DNA from: JAGVSR01 sp963708775
Lineage (GTDB): Bacteria; Pseudomonadota; Alphaproteobacteria; Rhizobiales; Hyphomicrobiaceae
NCBI GenBank assembly: GCA_963708775.1
Contig: CAVPTI010000013.1
Coordinates: forward strand, 92,582-156,581
Direction of reading: 5' to 3'
Length of the DNA: 64,000 bases
Made by a program: the position numbers and the translations under genes. Position 1 is the first letter of the stretch. Every line of letters begins with the position of its first letter. Positions 36,726 to 47,335 of this stretch are shown here, one piece after another. The notes under the pieces are model-generated. The model was not told where the DNA came from. It saw nothing but the letters and a program-made list of their open reading frames with translations, and did no database searches.

Positions 36726-37809
36726 ATGACCGCTCTGCCTGAAGAAAAGCTGGAAAAGCTGCTGGAACGCTGGGAATCCATCCAGGCGGAACTCAACCAG
36801 GGTGCGAGCCCGGCCGTCTATGCCAAGCTGACCAAGGAATTTGCCGATATCAGTCCCGTCGTCGGTGCCATCCGCCGCCTGCGCGCCACCCGCGACGAAG
36901 CCGCCGACCTCGAAGCCATGCTGCGCGATCCTTCAGCCGACAAGGAGATGGCCGCGCTCGCCCGGGAAGAACTGGAAACGCTGCACCCGCGCATCGCCGA
37001 CCAGGAGCAGGAACTGAAAATTCTGCTGCTGCCGAAGGATGCCGCCGATGAGCGCAGCGCCATCGTCGAAGTCCGCGCCGGAACCGGCGGTGACGAAGCA
37101 GCCCTTTTCGCAGCCGACTTGTTCCGCATGTACCAGCGCTACGCCGACCTCAACGGCTGGACGTGCGAAATCATTTCAATGTCCGAGAATGACCTCGGCG
37201 GCTACCGCGAGATCATCGCGTCGATCACCGGCCGTGGTGTGTTCTCGAAGCTCAAGTACGAAAGTGGTGTCGCACCGCGTGCAGCGCGTTCCCGCCACCG
37301 AAAACCAGGGCCGCATCCACACATCGGCCGCCACCGTCGCGGTTCTGCCCGAAGCCGAGGATGTCGATATCGACATCCGCCCCGAAGACATTCGCATCGA
37401 TACGATGCGCGCGTCCGGCGCCGGCGGCCAGCACGTCAACAAGACGGACAGCGCCGTCCGCATCACCCACCTCCCAACCGGCATCATCGTCGTGTCGGCC
37501 GAAAAATCGCAGCACCAGAACCGCAAGCTCGCGATGCAGGTCCTGCGCTCGCGCCTCTACGAGGCCGAGCGCGAAAAGGTCGATAGCGCCCGCAGCGAAG
37601 CGCGCAAATCACAGGTCGGCTCCGGCGACCGCTCACAACGCATCCGGACCTACAACTTTCCGCAAGGCCGCGTCACCGATCACCGGATCAATCTCACCGT
37701 GCACAACATCGAGCGTGTGATGGAGGGTACCGGCCTCGGCGAAATCATCGATGCGCTCGTCACGCAGCGGCAGGCCGAACTGTTGTCGGACTTCGAGAAC
37801 AATGCCTGA
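36726..37809 (+). CDS. prfA: peptide chain release factor 1, frameshifted
   Basis: RF1 reads UAA and UAG stop codons and releases the finished peptide. The N-terminal part begins LPEEKLEKLLERWESIQAEL and leads to VRAGTGGDEAALFAADLFRM. A net +1 shift near 37265 (an extra C in GGTGTCGCACC) breaks the frame; HRVQRVPATENQGRIHTSAA continues, and the catalytic GAGGQHVNKTDSAVRITH follows, with SGDRSQRIRTYNFPQGRVTD further on. The joined product of about 361 residues is normal. An essential gene broken by one base is almost surely an error. Its stop overlaps the prmC start (ATGCCTGA), so the two are translationally coupled. Confidence 0.95.
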
Positions 37810-38697
37810 GGCAATCTCCGGCTTCGAAGGCAAGCCACTATCGGTCGTCCGCCGCACGGTACGAACGATGCTGTCGGAGGCAGGTTTCAGCGAAGCCGAA
37901 CGCGAGGCACGCCTTCTGCTGCAACACGCAACGGCGCTTGATGCCGGAACAACTGTTGCTCGGTGACGCGCGCCTGCTGACTGGCGGCGAAGCAAAAAGC
38001 CTTGCCGAAGCTCTGACGCGACGCCTTGCACATGAGCCGCTGTCACGCATCCGTGGCGAACGCGCCTTCTATGGCCGCGCATTCGAGATCACGCCTGCCG
38101 TGCTGGATCCGAGGCCGGAAACCGAGACGTTGATTGATCTCGTCCTACAATGGGCGGACGAAAACGGCGGCCGCGACCAGGCCACTCGATATCATCGACA
38201 TCGGCACAGGGTCCGGCGCGATACTCATCACGCTCCTCGCCGAACTGCCGCGCGCAACAGGCCTTGGCACGGACGTGTCGCCGGATGCGTTGCAGGTCGC
38301 GCGCAACAATGCCGTCCGCAATGCCGTCGCTGGCCGGGCACGGTTCGAACTGGCGCACGCGCTCGACGGCATCGACGGCCCGTTCGACATTCTCGTCTCC
38401 AACCCACCCTACATTCCAAGTGCCGACGTTCTGACACTCGAGGCGGCGGTGCGCGATTATGATCCGGCGATGGCCCTCGATGGCGGCCCCGACGGCTTGC
38501 GCATTTACCGGCAAATCGCCGCCCGGGCCGGATCGGTGGTCCCATCCGGGCTCATTGCCCTGGAGGTCGGGGCCGGCCAGGCGGCCGACGTCTCCCGCAT
38601 CCTGACGGAAAATGTGGAAAACCGGAGGGGCGCCCCGTGGACCCGGGCAGATCTGGGCGGACATGACCGTACTGTGGCGCTGCTGACACAACGCTAA
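37802..38697 (+). CDS. prmC: release-factor glutamine methyltransferase PrmC, frameshifted
   Basis: PrmC methylates the Gln of the GGQ motif in RF1 and RF2. It starts MPEAISGFEGKPLSVVRRTV and reads to LLLQHATALD, then after a net +1 shift near 37945 continues as PEQLLLGDARLLTGGEAKSL and PAVLDPRPETETLIDLVLQW. After another +1 shift near 38180 it gives the SAM motif DIIDIGTGSGAILITLLAEL and the catalytic SNPPYIPSAD. The joined length of about 298 residues fits. The start overlaps the prfA stop by eight bases, and the neighbouring RF1 gene is its substrate's gene. Confidence 0.94.
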
Positions 38698-39191
38698 CCC
38701 TGCGCGCGAAAAGTATTGGAATCGTGAGGCAAGCGGGGTAGTGTTCTCCCAACAGCAATACACCTCCGGCAGACGAACGAGGGCAACTTGCCGTCTGGGG
38801 GCCCGGGGTGTCAGATGCCATGATGGGGCTTACGGTCGGCAAGGGTCCGACTGCTCCCGGCGAGCGCCGCTCCGGCAGGCGCAGTAGCCATCGAGCCAAT
38901 TCCGACACGATGAAGCAGCTGTCCAGTTGATCACAGTCGTGCGTTCACTCTCCGCTTCGTTTCCGGCGACGGGTCTTGACCCGCAGCGGCCGGCGAAACG
39001 GGAAGTTCTGGGTCTGAGACCGCTTTTCTGGTCATGAGGCCCCGGAAACCAGGTCGAAACCAGGACGCCCGTCATGGCCCTGGAACGAACTGCGCTACGC
39101 GCAAACCCCATCTGGGACGCGCCGTGCAGCCGCCTTAGCCAAACGAAAACACGTAGCCGATAACCAGTGACATAGGTTGAGATTGGAGCCC
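38698..39191 (+). other. 494-base region upstream of the DUF4167 gene
   Basis: No credible gene. It probably contains the DUF4167 promoter and a long 5' leader. The only open frames are antisense and have no family features. Confidence 0.5.
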
Positions 39192-40195
39192 ATGAGGCAG
39201 GGACAGCAGAACCGCAGAGGCCGCGGCCGCAACAATAATAATCAGAACAATAATCAGCAGCGCAAAGGCCAGAACCCGCTGACGCGGAGCTTCGAAAGCA
39301 ATGGTCCCGATGTGAAGTTGCGCGGCACGCCCGCCCACATCGCCGAAAAATACATGTCGCTGGCGCGCGATGCTCAGTCGTCCGGCGATCCGGTTTTGGC
39401 TGAGAATTATCTCCAGCACGCCGAACATTATAACCGCATCATCATGGCCTACCGCGAACAGCAGGTGAGCCAGGGCGGTGCCGATCCCGGCTACAACGGC
39501 AACTTCACGCCCCAGAACCGCGGCGAAGGCTACGGCAGCGAGGATGGCGACGAGGGCTTCGACGGCCAGACGGACGCCCCGATGGTGGCCCGTCAATTCG
39601 GCAACGAGCAGCCGCGCATCCCGGAAGGCGGCGGCGAACGCCGCTACGAGGATCGCCCGCAGCGCTCGCACGAACATCGCCCCCAACACCAGGGCCGCGA
39701 CCGCGATCGCGATCGTGGCTACCAGGGTGATCGCGGCGGCTACCGCGACCGTCAAGATCGCGGCGATCGCCCCGACCGCCAGTTCGACCGCAACGATCGC
39801 CCTGAACGAACGGACCGCCCCGAGCGATTTGATCGTCAGGATCGTGCCGATCGTCCTGACCGAGTGCGAACCGCGCTTGGATCGCGATCGGCCCGAGCGC
39901 GGATCGGCCCGAGCGTTCAGACCGACCAGAGCGAACGGATCGTGCACGGATCGACCAGAGCGTTTTGAGCGTCCGCCGCAGCCGCAGGTGGCAGCCGACG
40001 TACAACCGCGCACCGAACCGAGGCATCCCGCCGCGCCGCCGCGAACGTCCTGCCGGTGATCGCTTGCCGGCGGAGGCGCACGAGCAGCCAGAGTTCCTGC
40101 GCCGTCCGGTCCGCCGTCCCCGTCGCGAAGACAACGATGAGCCGGTCGTAAGCGCACCAGCGCCAGCCGTCGCCGCATCGGAAGAGAGCGAGTAG
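39192..40195 (+). CDS. DUF4167 Arg/Asp/Asn-rich protein, frameshifted
   Basis: A DUF4167 protein, found throughout Hyphomicrobiales. The conserved N-terminus starts MRQGQQNRRGRGRNNNNQNN; the core HIAEKYMSLARDAQSSGDPV then LAENYLQHAEHYNRIIMAY resembles a small TPR-like helical pair. The rest is a disordered tail of Arg/Asp/Gly/Asn repeats (GDRGGYRDRQDRGDRPDRQF). In this tail the frame changes near 39870-39960, and the true C-terminus EQPEFLRRPVRRPRREDNDE then EESE is read in another frame to 40195. ATG 39192 has GGAGCCC just before it. Function is unknown; the composition suggests RNA binding or condensate formation. Confidence 0.85.
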
Positions 40196-40228
40196 GCTCC
40201 GCCCGCCGTATGTGTTTACGAAAGTATC

Positions 40229-40262
40229 CATCGCCGCCCCTCGGGGCGGCGATGTCGTTTTT
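40229..40262 (+). terminator. intrinsic terminator of the DUF4167 gene
   Basis: CATCGCCGCC pairs with GGCGGCGATG (inner CCTCGG loop) and is followed by TCGTTTTT. It lies 33 bases after the DUF4167 stop. Confidence 0.88.
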
Positions 40263-40325
40263 GAGTGCCATTCACGTTCGGGAACTAACGGCGTTTCGCC
40301 GAGGCCCGGCACGCTCTAGCATGTG

Positions 40326-41600
40326 ATGATGGACACCCTTGAACTTTTCCAGCGCCTGGGCGTGGCGCTCGCCATTGGATTTCTCATCGGCCTCGAACGC
40401 GGCTGGAAAGCGCGCAACGAACCTGAAGGCGCCCGAGCCGCAGGACTGAGAACGCATGCGCTCGGCGGATTGCTCGGTGGCGTATGGGGCGCGTTGGCGG
40501 TGACGCGCGAAACGACGGTCTCATCGCCATTGCGCTCGCGTTTGCGGTCTACAGCGGCGCCATTCTCCTCTTCCGCTACCGCGAATCTCTCGACGAAAAG
40601 ACCTTCGGCGTCACCACGGTCGTCGCGGCGATGCTGACGTTTTCGCTCGGCGCACTCGCCGTCATGGGCGATATGGCGGTCGCCGGCGGCATGGGTGTCG
40701 CGGCCGCGGCACTCCTCGCCTTTAAGGATGTGCTGCACGGCTGGGTCGGCCGCATCTCCTGGCTCGAATTGCGCTCCGGTCTGCTGTTGGCCGCGATGAC
40801 ATTCATCCTGCTGCCGATGCTGCCGGATCGCACGATCGATCCCTGGAATACGATCAATCCATTCGAGATGTGGTTGCTGACGGTGATGATCGCCGCGATA
40901 TCATTTGCAGGCTATATCGCCATCAAGGCGGTCGGCGATGAAGCCGGCATCGTCATGACCGGCGTTGCGGGCGGCCTCGCATCTTCCACCGCCGTTACGG
41001 TCACACTCGCGGAAATGGCGAAAGAACATCCCGAAAAGGTGGCATCTTTGACGTCCGGCGCGCTGTTCGCGTCCGCCACCATGGCAGCACGCGTGCTGGC
41101 GGTCGTGGCCGCCGTCGGCACGAGCATCTTGCCAAATATTGCCTTACCGATCGGCGTGGGCGGTGTGGCACTCCTCGGCATCGCGTTCTACTTCTTGAAG
41201 CAGAACAAAAACGGCGTCGAGGGCGGCCGCTTGAAACTGACCAACCCGTTCGAACTGAAGACGGTGCATGAAGTTCGGGCTCATTTTGACGGCCATCACC
41301 GCCGCCACCAAGCTGCTGGCCCGCATCGGTACCGGCCAAGGAGTCTACGTCCTGGCCCTCTTTTCCGGCATTGCCGACGTCGACGCGATGACGCTCTCCA
41401 TGTCGCGTCAGGCGGCCGATCCCGCGAGCATCACGCTCGCCGCCAATGCTATCCTCATCGTTGTTGCCGTGAACACGGTGGCCAAAGCGGTGATTGGCTG
41501 GATGACCGGTGGTGCGGAATTCGGCAAGCGTATGATGGCTGCGGCCGCCGTTGCGATCGCGGCCGGAGGCGCCACGCTTCTCCTTCCCTCCCTGTCGTGA
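40326..41600 (+). CDS. MgtC/DUF4010 membrane protein, frameshifted
   Basis: A membrane protein with an N-terminal MgtC-like segment (RLGVALAIGFLIGLERGWKA, GLRTHALGGLLGG) and a C-terminal DUF4010 domain with about nine helices. The frame breaks near 40510 (a net -1 shift, continuing DGLIAIALAFAVYSGAILLF) and near 41268 (a net +1 shift, continuing KFGLILTAITAATKLLARIG). The last segment ends LLLPSLS at 41600. The joined length is about 425 residues, as usual for the family. MgtC relatives act in magnesium-limited growth or virulence; the role here is unknown. Confidence 0.83.
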
Positions 41601-41608
41601 CACAGACA

Positions 41609-42154
41609 ATGATGCAAACCAAACCGCACGAAGCGACCATCGAGGTCCGAATCTCGCGCATCGAGCAGCTCTTCAATTCGTTCGATCCATCGCCCTTCGA
41701 CGAACGTGATCTCGATGACGATGCAGAAGCCCACATCGCAGGTTGGGCGCAGGAATTGCCGAAGGATGCGGCCATCCGGATCACCCTTCATATGCCGCCA
41801 GACGAGTTCCGCCGTGCCCAAGGTCGTGACCTGGGGGCGGCGCTGACCCACTATTTCGCAGAGCGCGCCCAATGGTTCGACCGCGACCGAAGAGAACTTT
41901 ACCGCCTGGGTTGGCGATATTTTGCAGTCGGATTGCTGGTTCTATCGGTCTGCTTGCTGATGAGCCAAATTCTCCCGAGCCTTCTCGGGACTGGACCGGC
42001 CACGCGCATCGTGCAGGAAGGTCTCATCATCTTGGGCTGGGTCGCAAACTGGAAGCCGATGGAAACATTCCTTTACGATTGGTGGCCTTTGAAGCGTCGC
42101 GCCGATCTCTATCGCCGGATTGCGTCAGCCGAGGTCGACATCGTCGCGACCTGA
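41609..42154 (+). CDS. conserved membrane protein of unknown function
   Basis: A 181-residue protein. The first 95 residues are acidic and soluble (DLDDDAEAHIAGWAQELPKD, IRITLHMPPDEFRRAQGRD), then two membrane helices (YFAVGLLVLSVCLLMSQILP and VQEGLIILGWVANW), and the end PMETFLYDWWPLKRRADLYR. Similar proteins occur in Hyphomicrobiales as hypothetical membrane proteins. It starts 8 bases after the MgtC-like stop, so it is probably in the same operon. Confidence 0.8.
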   Translation: MMQTKPHEATIEVRISRIEQLFNSFDPSPFDERDLDDDAEAHIAGWAQELPKDAAIRITLHMPPDEFRRAQGRDLGAALTHYFAERAQWFDRDRRELYRLGWRYFAVGLLVLSVCLLMSQILPSLLGTGPATRIVQEGLIILGWVANWKPMETFLYDWWPLKRRADLYRRIASAEVDIVAT

Positions 42155-42160
42155 GACGCG

Positions 42161-42943
42161 TCACGCCAGAGGCACCACGACGCGCCGGTAGAGATGCCAC
42201 GTCGCATGCCCGAGCACCGGCAGCGCGACCAGCAGCCCGAGAAAACCGGTGAGCGCCGATAGAAGCAGCATCGCGGCGATGACGGCCGCGAACACCGCCA
42301 TCGGCACGGGATTGGCGGCAACCGCCTTCACGCTCGTGATCATCGCCGTGACGAAGTCGACATCCCGGTCGAGCACGAGCGGAAATGCCACGACAGAAAT
42401 CGAGAACAGGATCGTCGACAGTATCGCGCCGACGACATTTCCGACGGCAAGGAACGTCAGGCCTTCCGTCGTCGTGAGTACCACGCGCAAAAACTCACCC
42501 AGTGTCGCCATCATCCCGCTGTATCCGAGGAAGAGCGCCATCAGGAAACGCACCTGATACATCCACATGATGAGAATGAAGACGGTCGCAAAACCCATCC
42601 ATCGGATTTCGCTGCGCCCCTTGACCTTCGCCCAGATGTCGGACGCAGCGAGCGATTGGCCCGTCTCCAACCGCCGGCTCACTTCATAAAGTCCCGCGGC
42701 CAGAAAGGGGCAGACGAGCGCAAATCCCGCTCCGAGTGGATAGGCGAGATACGGCAGCCCCAGCACATACAGCAGTGCGATGATGGCGATGCCGATGGCC
42801 GCGCAGACAGCGCCCAGCACGAGACCGTGGCGCGGCGCTCGCCGGAAATCGGCGATGCCATCTCGCAGCGCGGCTTGCACGTCGGCTCACGCTGATCGCC
42901 CGGACACCGGATCGGTCTTGCCCGACAATGAAGCGGTTGCCAT
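42161..42943 (-). CDS. DUF2189 membrane protein, frameshifted N-terminus
   Basis: A membrane protein of the DUF2189 family with about six helices (AAIGIAIIALLYVLGLPYLA, FATVFILIMWMYQVRFLMAL, TILFSISVVAFPLVLDRDVD). The ORF alone starts inside the protein; reading from ATG 42943 gives MATASLSGKTDPVSGR, then the frame breaks near 42890 before AALRDGIADFRRAPRHGLV. GGGAGG stands in front of ATG 42943. The likely length is about 260 residues. It is convergent with the previous gene and 260 bases from the divergent DUF502 gene. No function is established. Confidence 0.82.
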
Positions 42944-43202
42944 GCGGTCCTCCCCAAATTGGCCGTTTGACAGCTTCTTGCGTGGCACCATGCCATGCCC
43001 AAGCCGCAACGGAACGCACCATTTGGAAGGAAGGCTCGGCGCATTGACCAGCGGCGCAACGAGAAAGACAAGTCGGCCGGATCAGACGTGCCAAGCAGCC
43101 AATGTAATCAGATCCGGGGGTGCCGGAACGGCTGCAGATCGCTATGCTCGGCTTGTGGACTGAATCGCACCGGGGGGCCGGGCGGGCATGAGGGGCGGAA
43201 CA

Positions 43203-43862
43203 ATGAACCGGGTCGCGCGGGTCTTTTTGGCAGGCATTCTGGCGCTTCTGCCATTGATTTTGACCGTGGCGGTCACCGGCTGGGTGGTGTCGATCCTCAA
43301 TCAGTACGTTGGTCCGAGCAGCTGGTTCGGCCAGATCCTGGTCTCGCTCGGAATCGGGGTGGGAGCGCAGTCGTTTGCACCGTACATCATCGGCCTGCTG
43401 GCGTTGCTCCTTGCAATCTACGTTCTCGGATTGTTGTTCGAGTCCCGCATTGGCGATTTCGTTTCCGACATCATGGACCGGGCGGTCACCCGCATTCCCA
43501 TCATCGGCAGCGTTTACGATCTCTCCAAGCGCTTTACCTCGATCGTCGACACCAAGAACGGCGGTGATCTGAAGAGCATGACGCCGGTCTGGTGCTTCTT
43601 CGGCGGCGAACCGGGCGCTGCGGTGCTCGCTTGTTGCCTTCGGCCAAGCCCGTCGCCATCGGCACCCAGGAGTACGTTGGAATTCTGGTCCCGTCAGCCC
43701 CCGTACCCGTAGGTGGCGCGTTGATCTACGTGCCCTCAATCCTGGATCCGGCCCGCCGAGGGTGGCGTCGATGAACTGATGAGCGTTTACGTTTCGATGG
43801 GTGTGACGGCGCCGACTCCCGCCCCTGCGCGGCCGCACGTCCCAAGGCCTGAGGCCGCTTAG
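43203..43862 (+). CDS. DUF502 membrane protein, frameshifted
   Basis: A DUF502 protein with two N-terminal membrane helices (VFLAGILALLPLILTVAVTG, IIGLLALLLAIYVLGLLFES) and the conserved RIPIIGSVYDLSKRFTSIVD. A net -1 shift near 43630 (a missing T in GCTTGTTG) continues LLPSAKPVAIGTQEYVGILV and PSAPVPVGGALIYVP, and a +1 shift near 43750 continues AEGGVDELMSVYVSMGVTAP to the stop at 43860. The joined length is 220 residues, typical. Function is unknown. Confidence 0.85.
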
Positions 43863-43935
43863 CGTTGACCTGTCGCTGATCCGTCATATCGACTCGATCG
43901 TTTACACTTCGCAACAACGCGAGCCGTGAACCCAA

Positions 43936-44399
43936 ATGACACACATACCATCGCCGGCATTTTGGCTGGGTTGGGCGGGCGTTCTTCCGTTCGCGGCCCT
44001 CTCCGCGCTGACGCTCATGGATTCCAGGGCGACCACAGGGATTGAGCAGGGCGCAATCCTGCAGGCGCTCATCGCCTACGGCATGATCATTCTAAGCTTC
44101 ATGGGCGGCGTGCAATGGGGCCTCGAAATGACAAGAGGCGACGGCAAAAGTTCCGATGCGATTGGCTTCGCTGCAAGTGTGGTTCCGGCCCTCGTTGCAT
44201 TCGGACCTCCTTCGTCAATCCGATGGCGGCTCTCGTCATCCTCGCCGTCGGCTTCGTCCTGCTTCTTACCTATGATCTGAGACGGATCCGCGCCGGCATC
44301 GGTCCTGGCTGGTACGCCGGATTGCGCTTCCAACTGAGCACGGCCGTCGTGCTCTGCCTCGGCGCCGCGATGGCCGCCCGCTTGCCGGCCTTTACTTGA
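43936..44399 (+). CDS. DUF3429 membrane protein, frameshifted
   Basis: A 154-residue membrane protein of the DUF3429 family: PAFWLGWAGVLPFAALSALT, then ALIAYGMIILSFMGGVQWGL near residue 45. The frame breaks near 44205 (net -1) and continues SFVNPMAALVILAVGFVLLL then AGIGPGWYAGLRFQLSTAVV. In other genomes this gene lies next to a photolyase; the photolyase here starts about 7 bases after this stop, which supports an operon. Confidence 0.83.
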
Positions 44400-44405
44400 A
44401 CCGGT

Positions 44406-45959
44406 ATGGGTCGATCCCGAAGAACCGCTCGACGTCGTGTGGTTCAAGCGAGACTTGAGGGTCGCCGATCACGCGCCGCTCGCCGAGGCCGCCCGCTCTG
44501 GCCTCGATCCTCCCGCTCTACATCGTCGAGCCGGACCTATGGCGGCAGCCCGATGTCTCCCACCGGCACTACGCCTTCCTGAGCGACTGCCTGCGAGATG
44601 TGTCGGATGAACTGAGCAAACTCGGCCAGCCACTCGTCATCCGCATCGGTAACGCCGTCGAGGTCTTGCAGGCGATCCACGCTACGCATGGTATCGCCGC
44701 GCTGTGGTCGCACGAAGAGACAGGCAACGGCTGGACCTTCGCGCGCGATAAGGCCGTCAGCGCTTGGGCGCGCGAGAATCGGCGTTCCCTGGCGCGAGCG
44801 CCGCCAGCATGGCGTCGAGCGCCGCATGACCACGCGCGACGGATGGGCGAAACGTTGGGACAGTTGATGGCGGCCCCGCATAGCGGAGCCGCCGCGCGCG
44901 CTGACATCCTTGCCGAACATCGCATGCGATGCGCTGCCCCCCGCCGCTGAACTGGGATTGGCGCCAGATGGCCTGAGCGCCGGCCAGCCCGGCGGCCGAT
45001 CCCACGCGCTCGATCTCTTGTATTCATTTCTGGAGGGTCGCGGCCGCACCTATCGGCGCGCCATGTCGAACCCACTTGAAGGCGCGGAAGTCTGTTCGCG
45101 ACTGTCGCCGCATCTCGCATTCGGAACGCTCTCGATGCGGGAGGCGGCACAAGCGACGTGGATGCGGCAGCGCGAATTGAAGACGGAGGGCGGCCGAGAC
45201 GTCGCCGCGTTGCGCGAGTCACTCGTCTCGTTCTCAGGCCGACTGCACTGGCATTGCCACTTCATTCAGAAACTGGAGAGCGAACCCGCAATCGAGTTTC
45301 GCGAGTTCCATCCCTCGCTGCGTGGACTGCGTCCTGACAATGCTGATCCCGCGTTGCTCCAGGCCTGGGCCGATGGCGAGACCGGGCTATCCCTTCCTCG
45401 ATGCCTGCATGCGCTCGCTTCGCGCCACCGGCTGGCTCAACTTCCGCATGCGCGCGATGGTGATGTCGTTTGCTTCCTACAATCTCTGGCTTCCCTGGCG
45501 CGCAACGGGCCTCCACCTCGCCCGCATGTTCACCGATTACGAACCCGGCATCCACTGGAGCCAGGTGCAGATGCAGTCGGGCACGACCGGCATCAACACG
45601 ATCCGCATCTACAATGTCGTGAAGCAGGGCTACGACCAGGACCCGCGAGGGCGTGTTCGTCCGCCGCTGGGTGCCGGAGCTTGCCGCCGTACCGGACGGC
45701 TTCATCCATGAACCATGGCGCTGGGACGAAGCCGCCCGCGTTCTCGGCCAGAGCTATCCCGCGCCCATCGTGGATCTGAAGGCGAGCACGCAAGCCGCGA
45801 AGGACCGGATCTACGGAGCACGCAAGGGCCGCCGCTTTCACGCCGCCGCCGATGCCGTCCAGGAGAAGCATGGCAGTCGCAAGAGCGGCATTGCCAATGA
45901 CGGGCCAGAAGAAGAGCCGCAAGAAGTCGCCACCGACGCAGCTCGACTTCGATCTCTAG
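44406..45959 (+). CDS. phr: deoxyribodipyrimidine photolyase (FAD-binding), heavily frameshifted
   Basis: Photolyase repairs UV pyrimidine dimers using blue light, with FAD and an antenna pigment. Conserved parts are VVWFKRDLRVADHAPLAEAA, then after a shift ILPLYIVEPDLWRQPDVSHR; the FAD-binding half shows ALDLLYSFLEGRGRTYRRAM then EVCSRLSPHLAFGTLSMREA, and after another shift GYPFLDACMRSLRATGWLNF, FRMRAMVMSFASYNLWLPWR, and TDYEPGIHWSQVQMQSGTTG. The last part WVPELAAVPDGFIHEPWRWD ends in LDFDL at 45957. At least five single-base shifts occur (near 44408, 44500, 44790, 44870-44950, 45375, 45640, 45905). ATG 44406 with one extra G is my best start. The protein would have about 515 residues. Confidence 0.83.
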
Positions 45960-46774
45960 CGCCTGCTGCCCGATTGCGGCGTTTCGGTAGGCGCCGGTGT
46001 CATGCGCGGCACGAAGTACGGCACGTTGCGCGCGTAGAGATCGAACCGCTCACCATGGAGCCGCCGGTACCGCGCCTCCTTCAGGATCGGGCCCAGCACG
46101 CAATAGGCCGTGAGACCGATCGCAACGAGAAGCTGGTCCGGCGTCCAGATCGGCACGGTCCACGTCGTGAGTGCAAAACTCACGTAGATCGGATTGCGCG
46201 TGAAGCGGAACAGCCCCGTGGTCGGCATGTCGGGATAGCGCACGCGCCGTCCGAGGAACACAGCCGACCATCCGTTGAACCCGCTCTGCAATTCCAGACC
46301 GGCGTTGAGGGTCGAGAGCCCGAGCAGCCCCCAGCTCGCCAGGAATAGCGCGACGAAGACATAAAAGAGCACGCCCTCCGCTTGCCACCACACGACGCCG
46401 GACGGCGTCCATAGCGCAAACAGCAGCCCCACCTGGATCGCAGCGATGATGACGTACACCGTCGGCGCCATGTCGCTCGCGATCGCCTTCGGCGCGAACC
46501 ATTTCAGAACGCGCCGGCCGCGATCCGAAAGGAAGAACGAATGGCCGAGCGGCAATTGCAGGAGCAGCGCGACGTTCGCAACCCAGCTCCAAGGCTCAGG
46601 GAGGCGGCCGAACCCCAGCGTCATGCCCGAGCCCATGATGATCACCATCGTCAACGCCGCGATGCCGAAGATGGCGTGGCAGATGGCGCCATAGGCGAGG
46701 GCCAGCGACCGCCGCGCGAGCGGGGACAGCGCAGCGTCCGGAGCATGGTTCGGTTGCGGTACGCGAGCGTCCAC
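45956..46774 (-). CDS. NnrU/isoprenylcysteine methyltransferase-like membrane protein
   Basis: A 272-residue membrane protein with about six helices and the C-terminal motif LFRFTRNPIYVSFALTTWTV then LLVAIGLTAYCVLGPILKEA and GERFDLYARNVPYFVP. This matches the ICMT/PEMT/NnrU superfamily, whose members methylate with SAM; the bacterial methanethiol S-methyltransferase MddA belongs to it. Substrate cannot be decided here. The last codons overlap the photolyase stop in convergent orientation by four bases. Confidence 0.8.
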   Translation of the reverse strand: MDARVPQPNHAPDAALSPLARRSLALAYGAICHAIFGIAALTMVIIMGSGMTLGFGRLPEPWSWVANVALLLQLPLGHSFFLSDRGRRVLKWFAPKAIASDMAPTVYVIIAAIQVGLLFALWTPSGVVWWQAEGVLFYVFVALFLASWGLLGLSTLNAGLELQSGFNGWSAVFLGRRVRYPDMPTTGLFRFTRNPIYVSFALTTWTVPIWTPDQLLVAIGLTAYCVLGPILKEARYRRLHGERFDLYARNVPYFVPRMTPAPTETPQSGSRR

Positions 46775-46835
46775 ATGCGGCCTTTAAAGTGTGAAAATAC
46801 TGAAGAGAAAACGCCGGATCGCGGAGCTTGGATCG

Positions 46836-47201
46836 CTATGCCGTGCCCCGACGCGCTTTCATCGTGTCCCGCGCCTTCAGAACACGCGACATGTTGCCGT
46901 TGGCCCAGGTCCGGATCGGAGCCAGCGCTTCATTGAGGCTATGACCCAGCAGCGTTAGTTCGTATTCGACGGTGACGGGCACGGTTGCGAACGCGCGCCG
47001 GATCAAGAGCCCGTCCGCTTCCAGCGCACGAAGCGTCTGCGACAGCATCTTCTGTGAGATGCCCTCGATCTCGCGCTTCAATTGGCTGAACCGCTTCGGG
47101 CCGCCGACGAGCAGCCCGAGCACGAGCACAACCCATTTATCAGAAATCCTGTCGAGCAGTTGCCGCGTCGGGCAGGCGGCGGCGTAGGGGTTCCATTTCA
47201 T
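46836..47201 (-). CDS. HxlR-type transcriptional regulator
   Basis: A 121-residue winged-helix regulator of the HxlR family: CPTRQLLDRISDKWVVLVLG near the start, KRFSQLKREIEGISQKMLSQ then TLRALEADGLLIRRAF, and YELTLLGHSLNEALAPIRTW. CPTR with its Cys is typical and may sense oxidants or electrophiles. It is divergent from a SnoaL-like gene, with a repeated TTACTAA motif between them, so it probably controls both. Confidence 0.93.
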   Translation of the reverse strand: MKWNPYAAACPTRQLLDRISDKWVVLVLGLLVGGPKRFSQLKREIEGISQKMLSQTLRALEADGLLIRRAFATVPVTVEYELTLLGHSLNEALAPIRTWANGNMSRVLKARDTMKARRGTA

Positions 47202-47219
47202 CGCGAAATCCGACAGTGG

Positions 47220-47245
47220 TTACTAATAGGTACCAATATTACTAA
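47220..47245. promoter_or_regulatory. candidate HxlR operator
   Basis: Two copies of TTACTAA (47220-47226 and 47239-47245), 19 bases apart, flank GGTACC in an AT-rich stretch between the divergent HxlR and SnoaL-like genes. HxlR proteins usually bind such repeated AT-rich motifs close to their own promoter. Confidence 0.5.
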
Positions 47246-47335
47246 AAAGTGCCTTCTTCACAATAGCGACCATTAGAGCTTACCTCGTCGCGACCGGTCA
47301 ACCAAGCAGCACCGGATCGAGAAAGGATGGTCACG

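Noticed and set aside
39135..40271. A hydrophobic 378-codon minus-strand ORF over the DUF4167 gene
   Set aside because: The Ala/Ile/Val-rich sequence is the reverse of the Arg/Asp repeats; a membrane protein is not supported.
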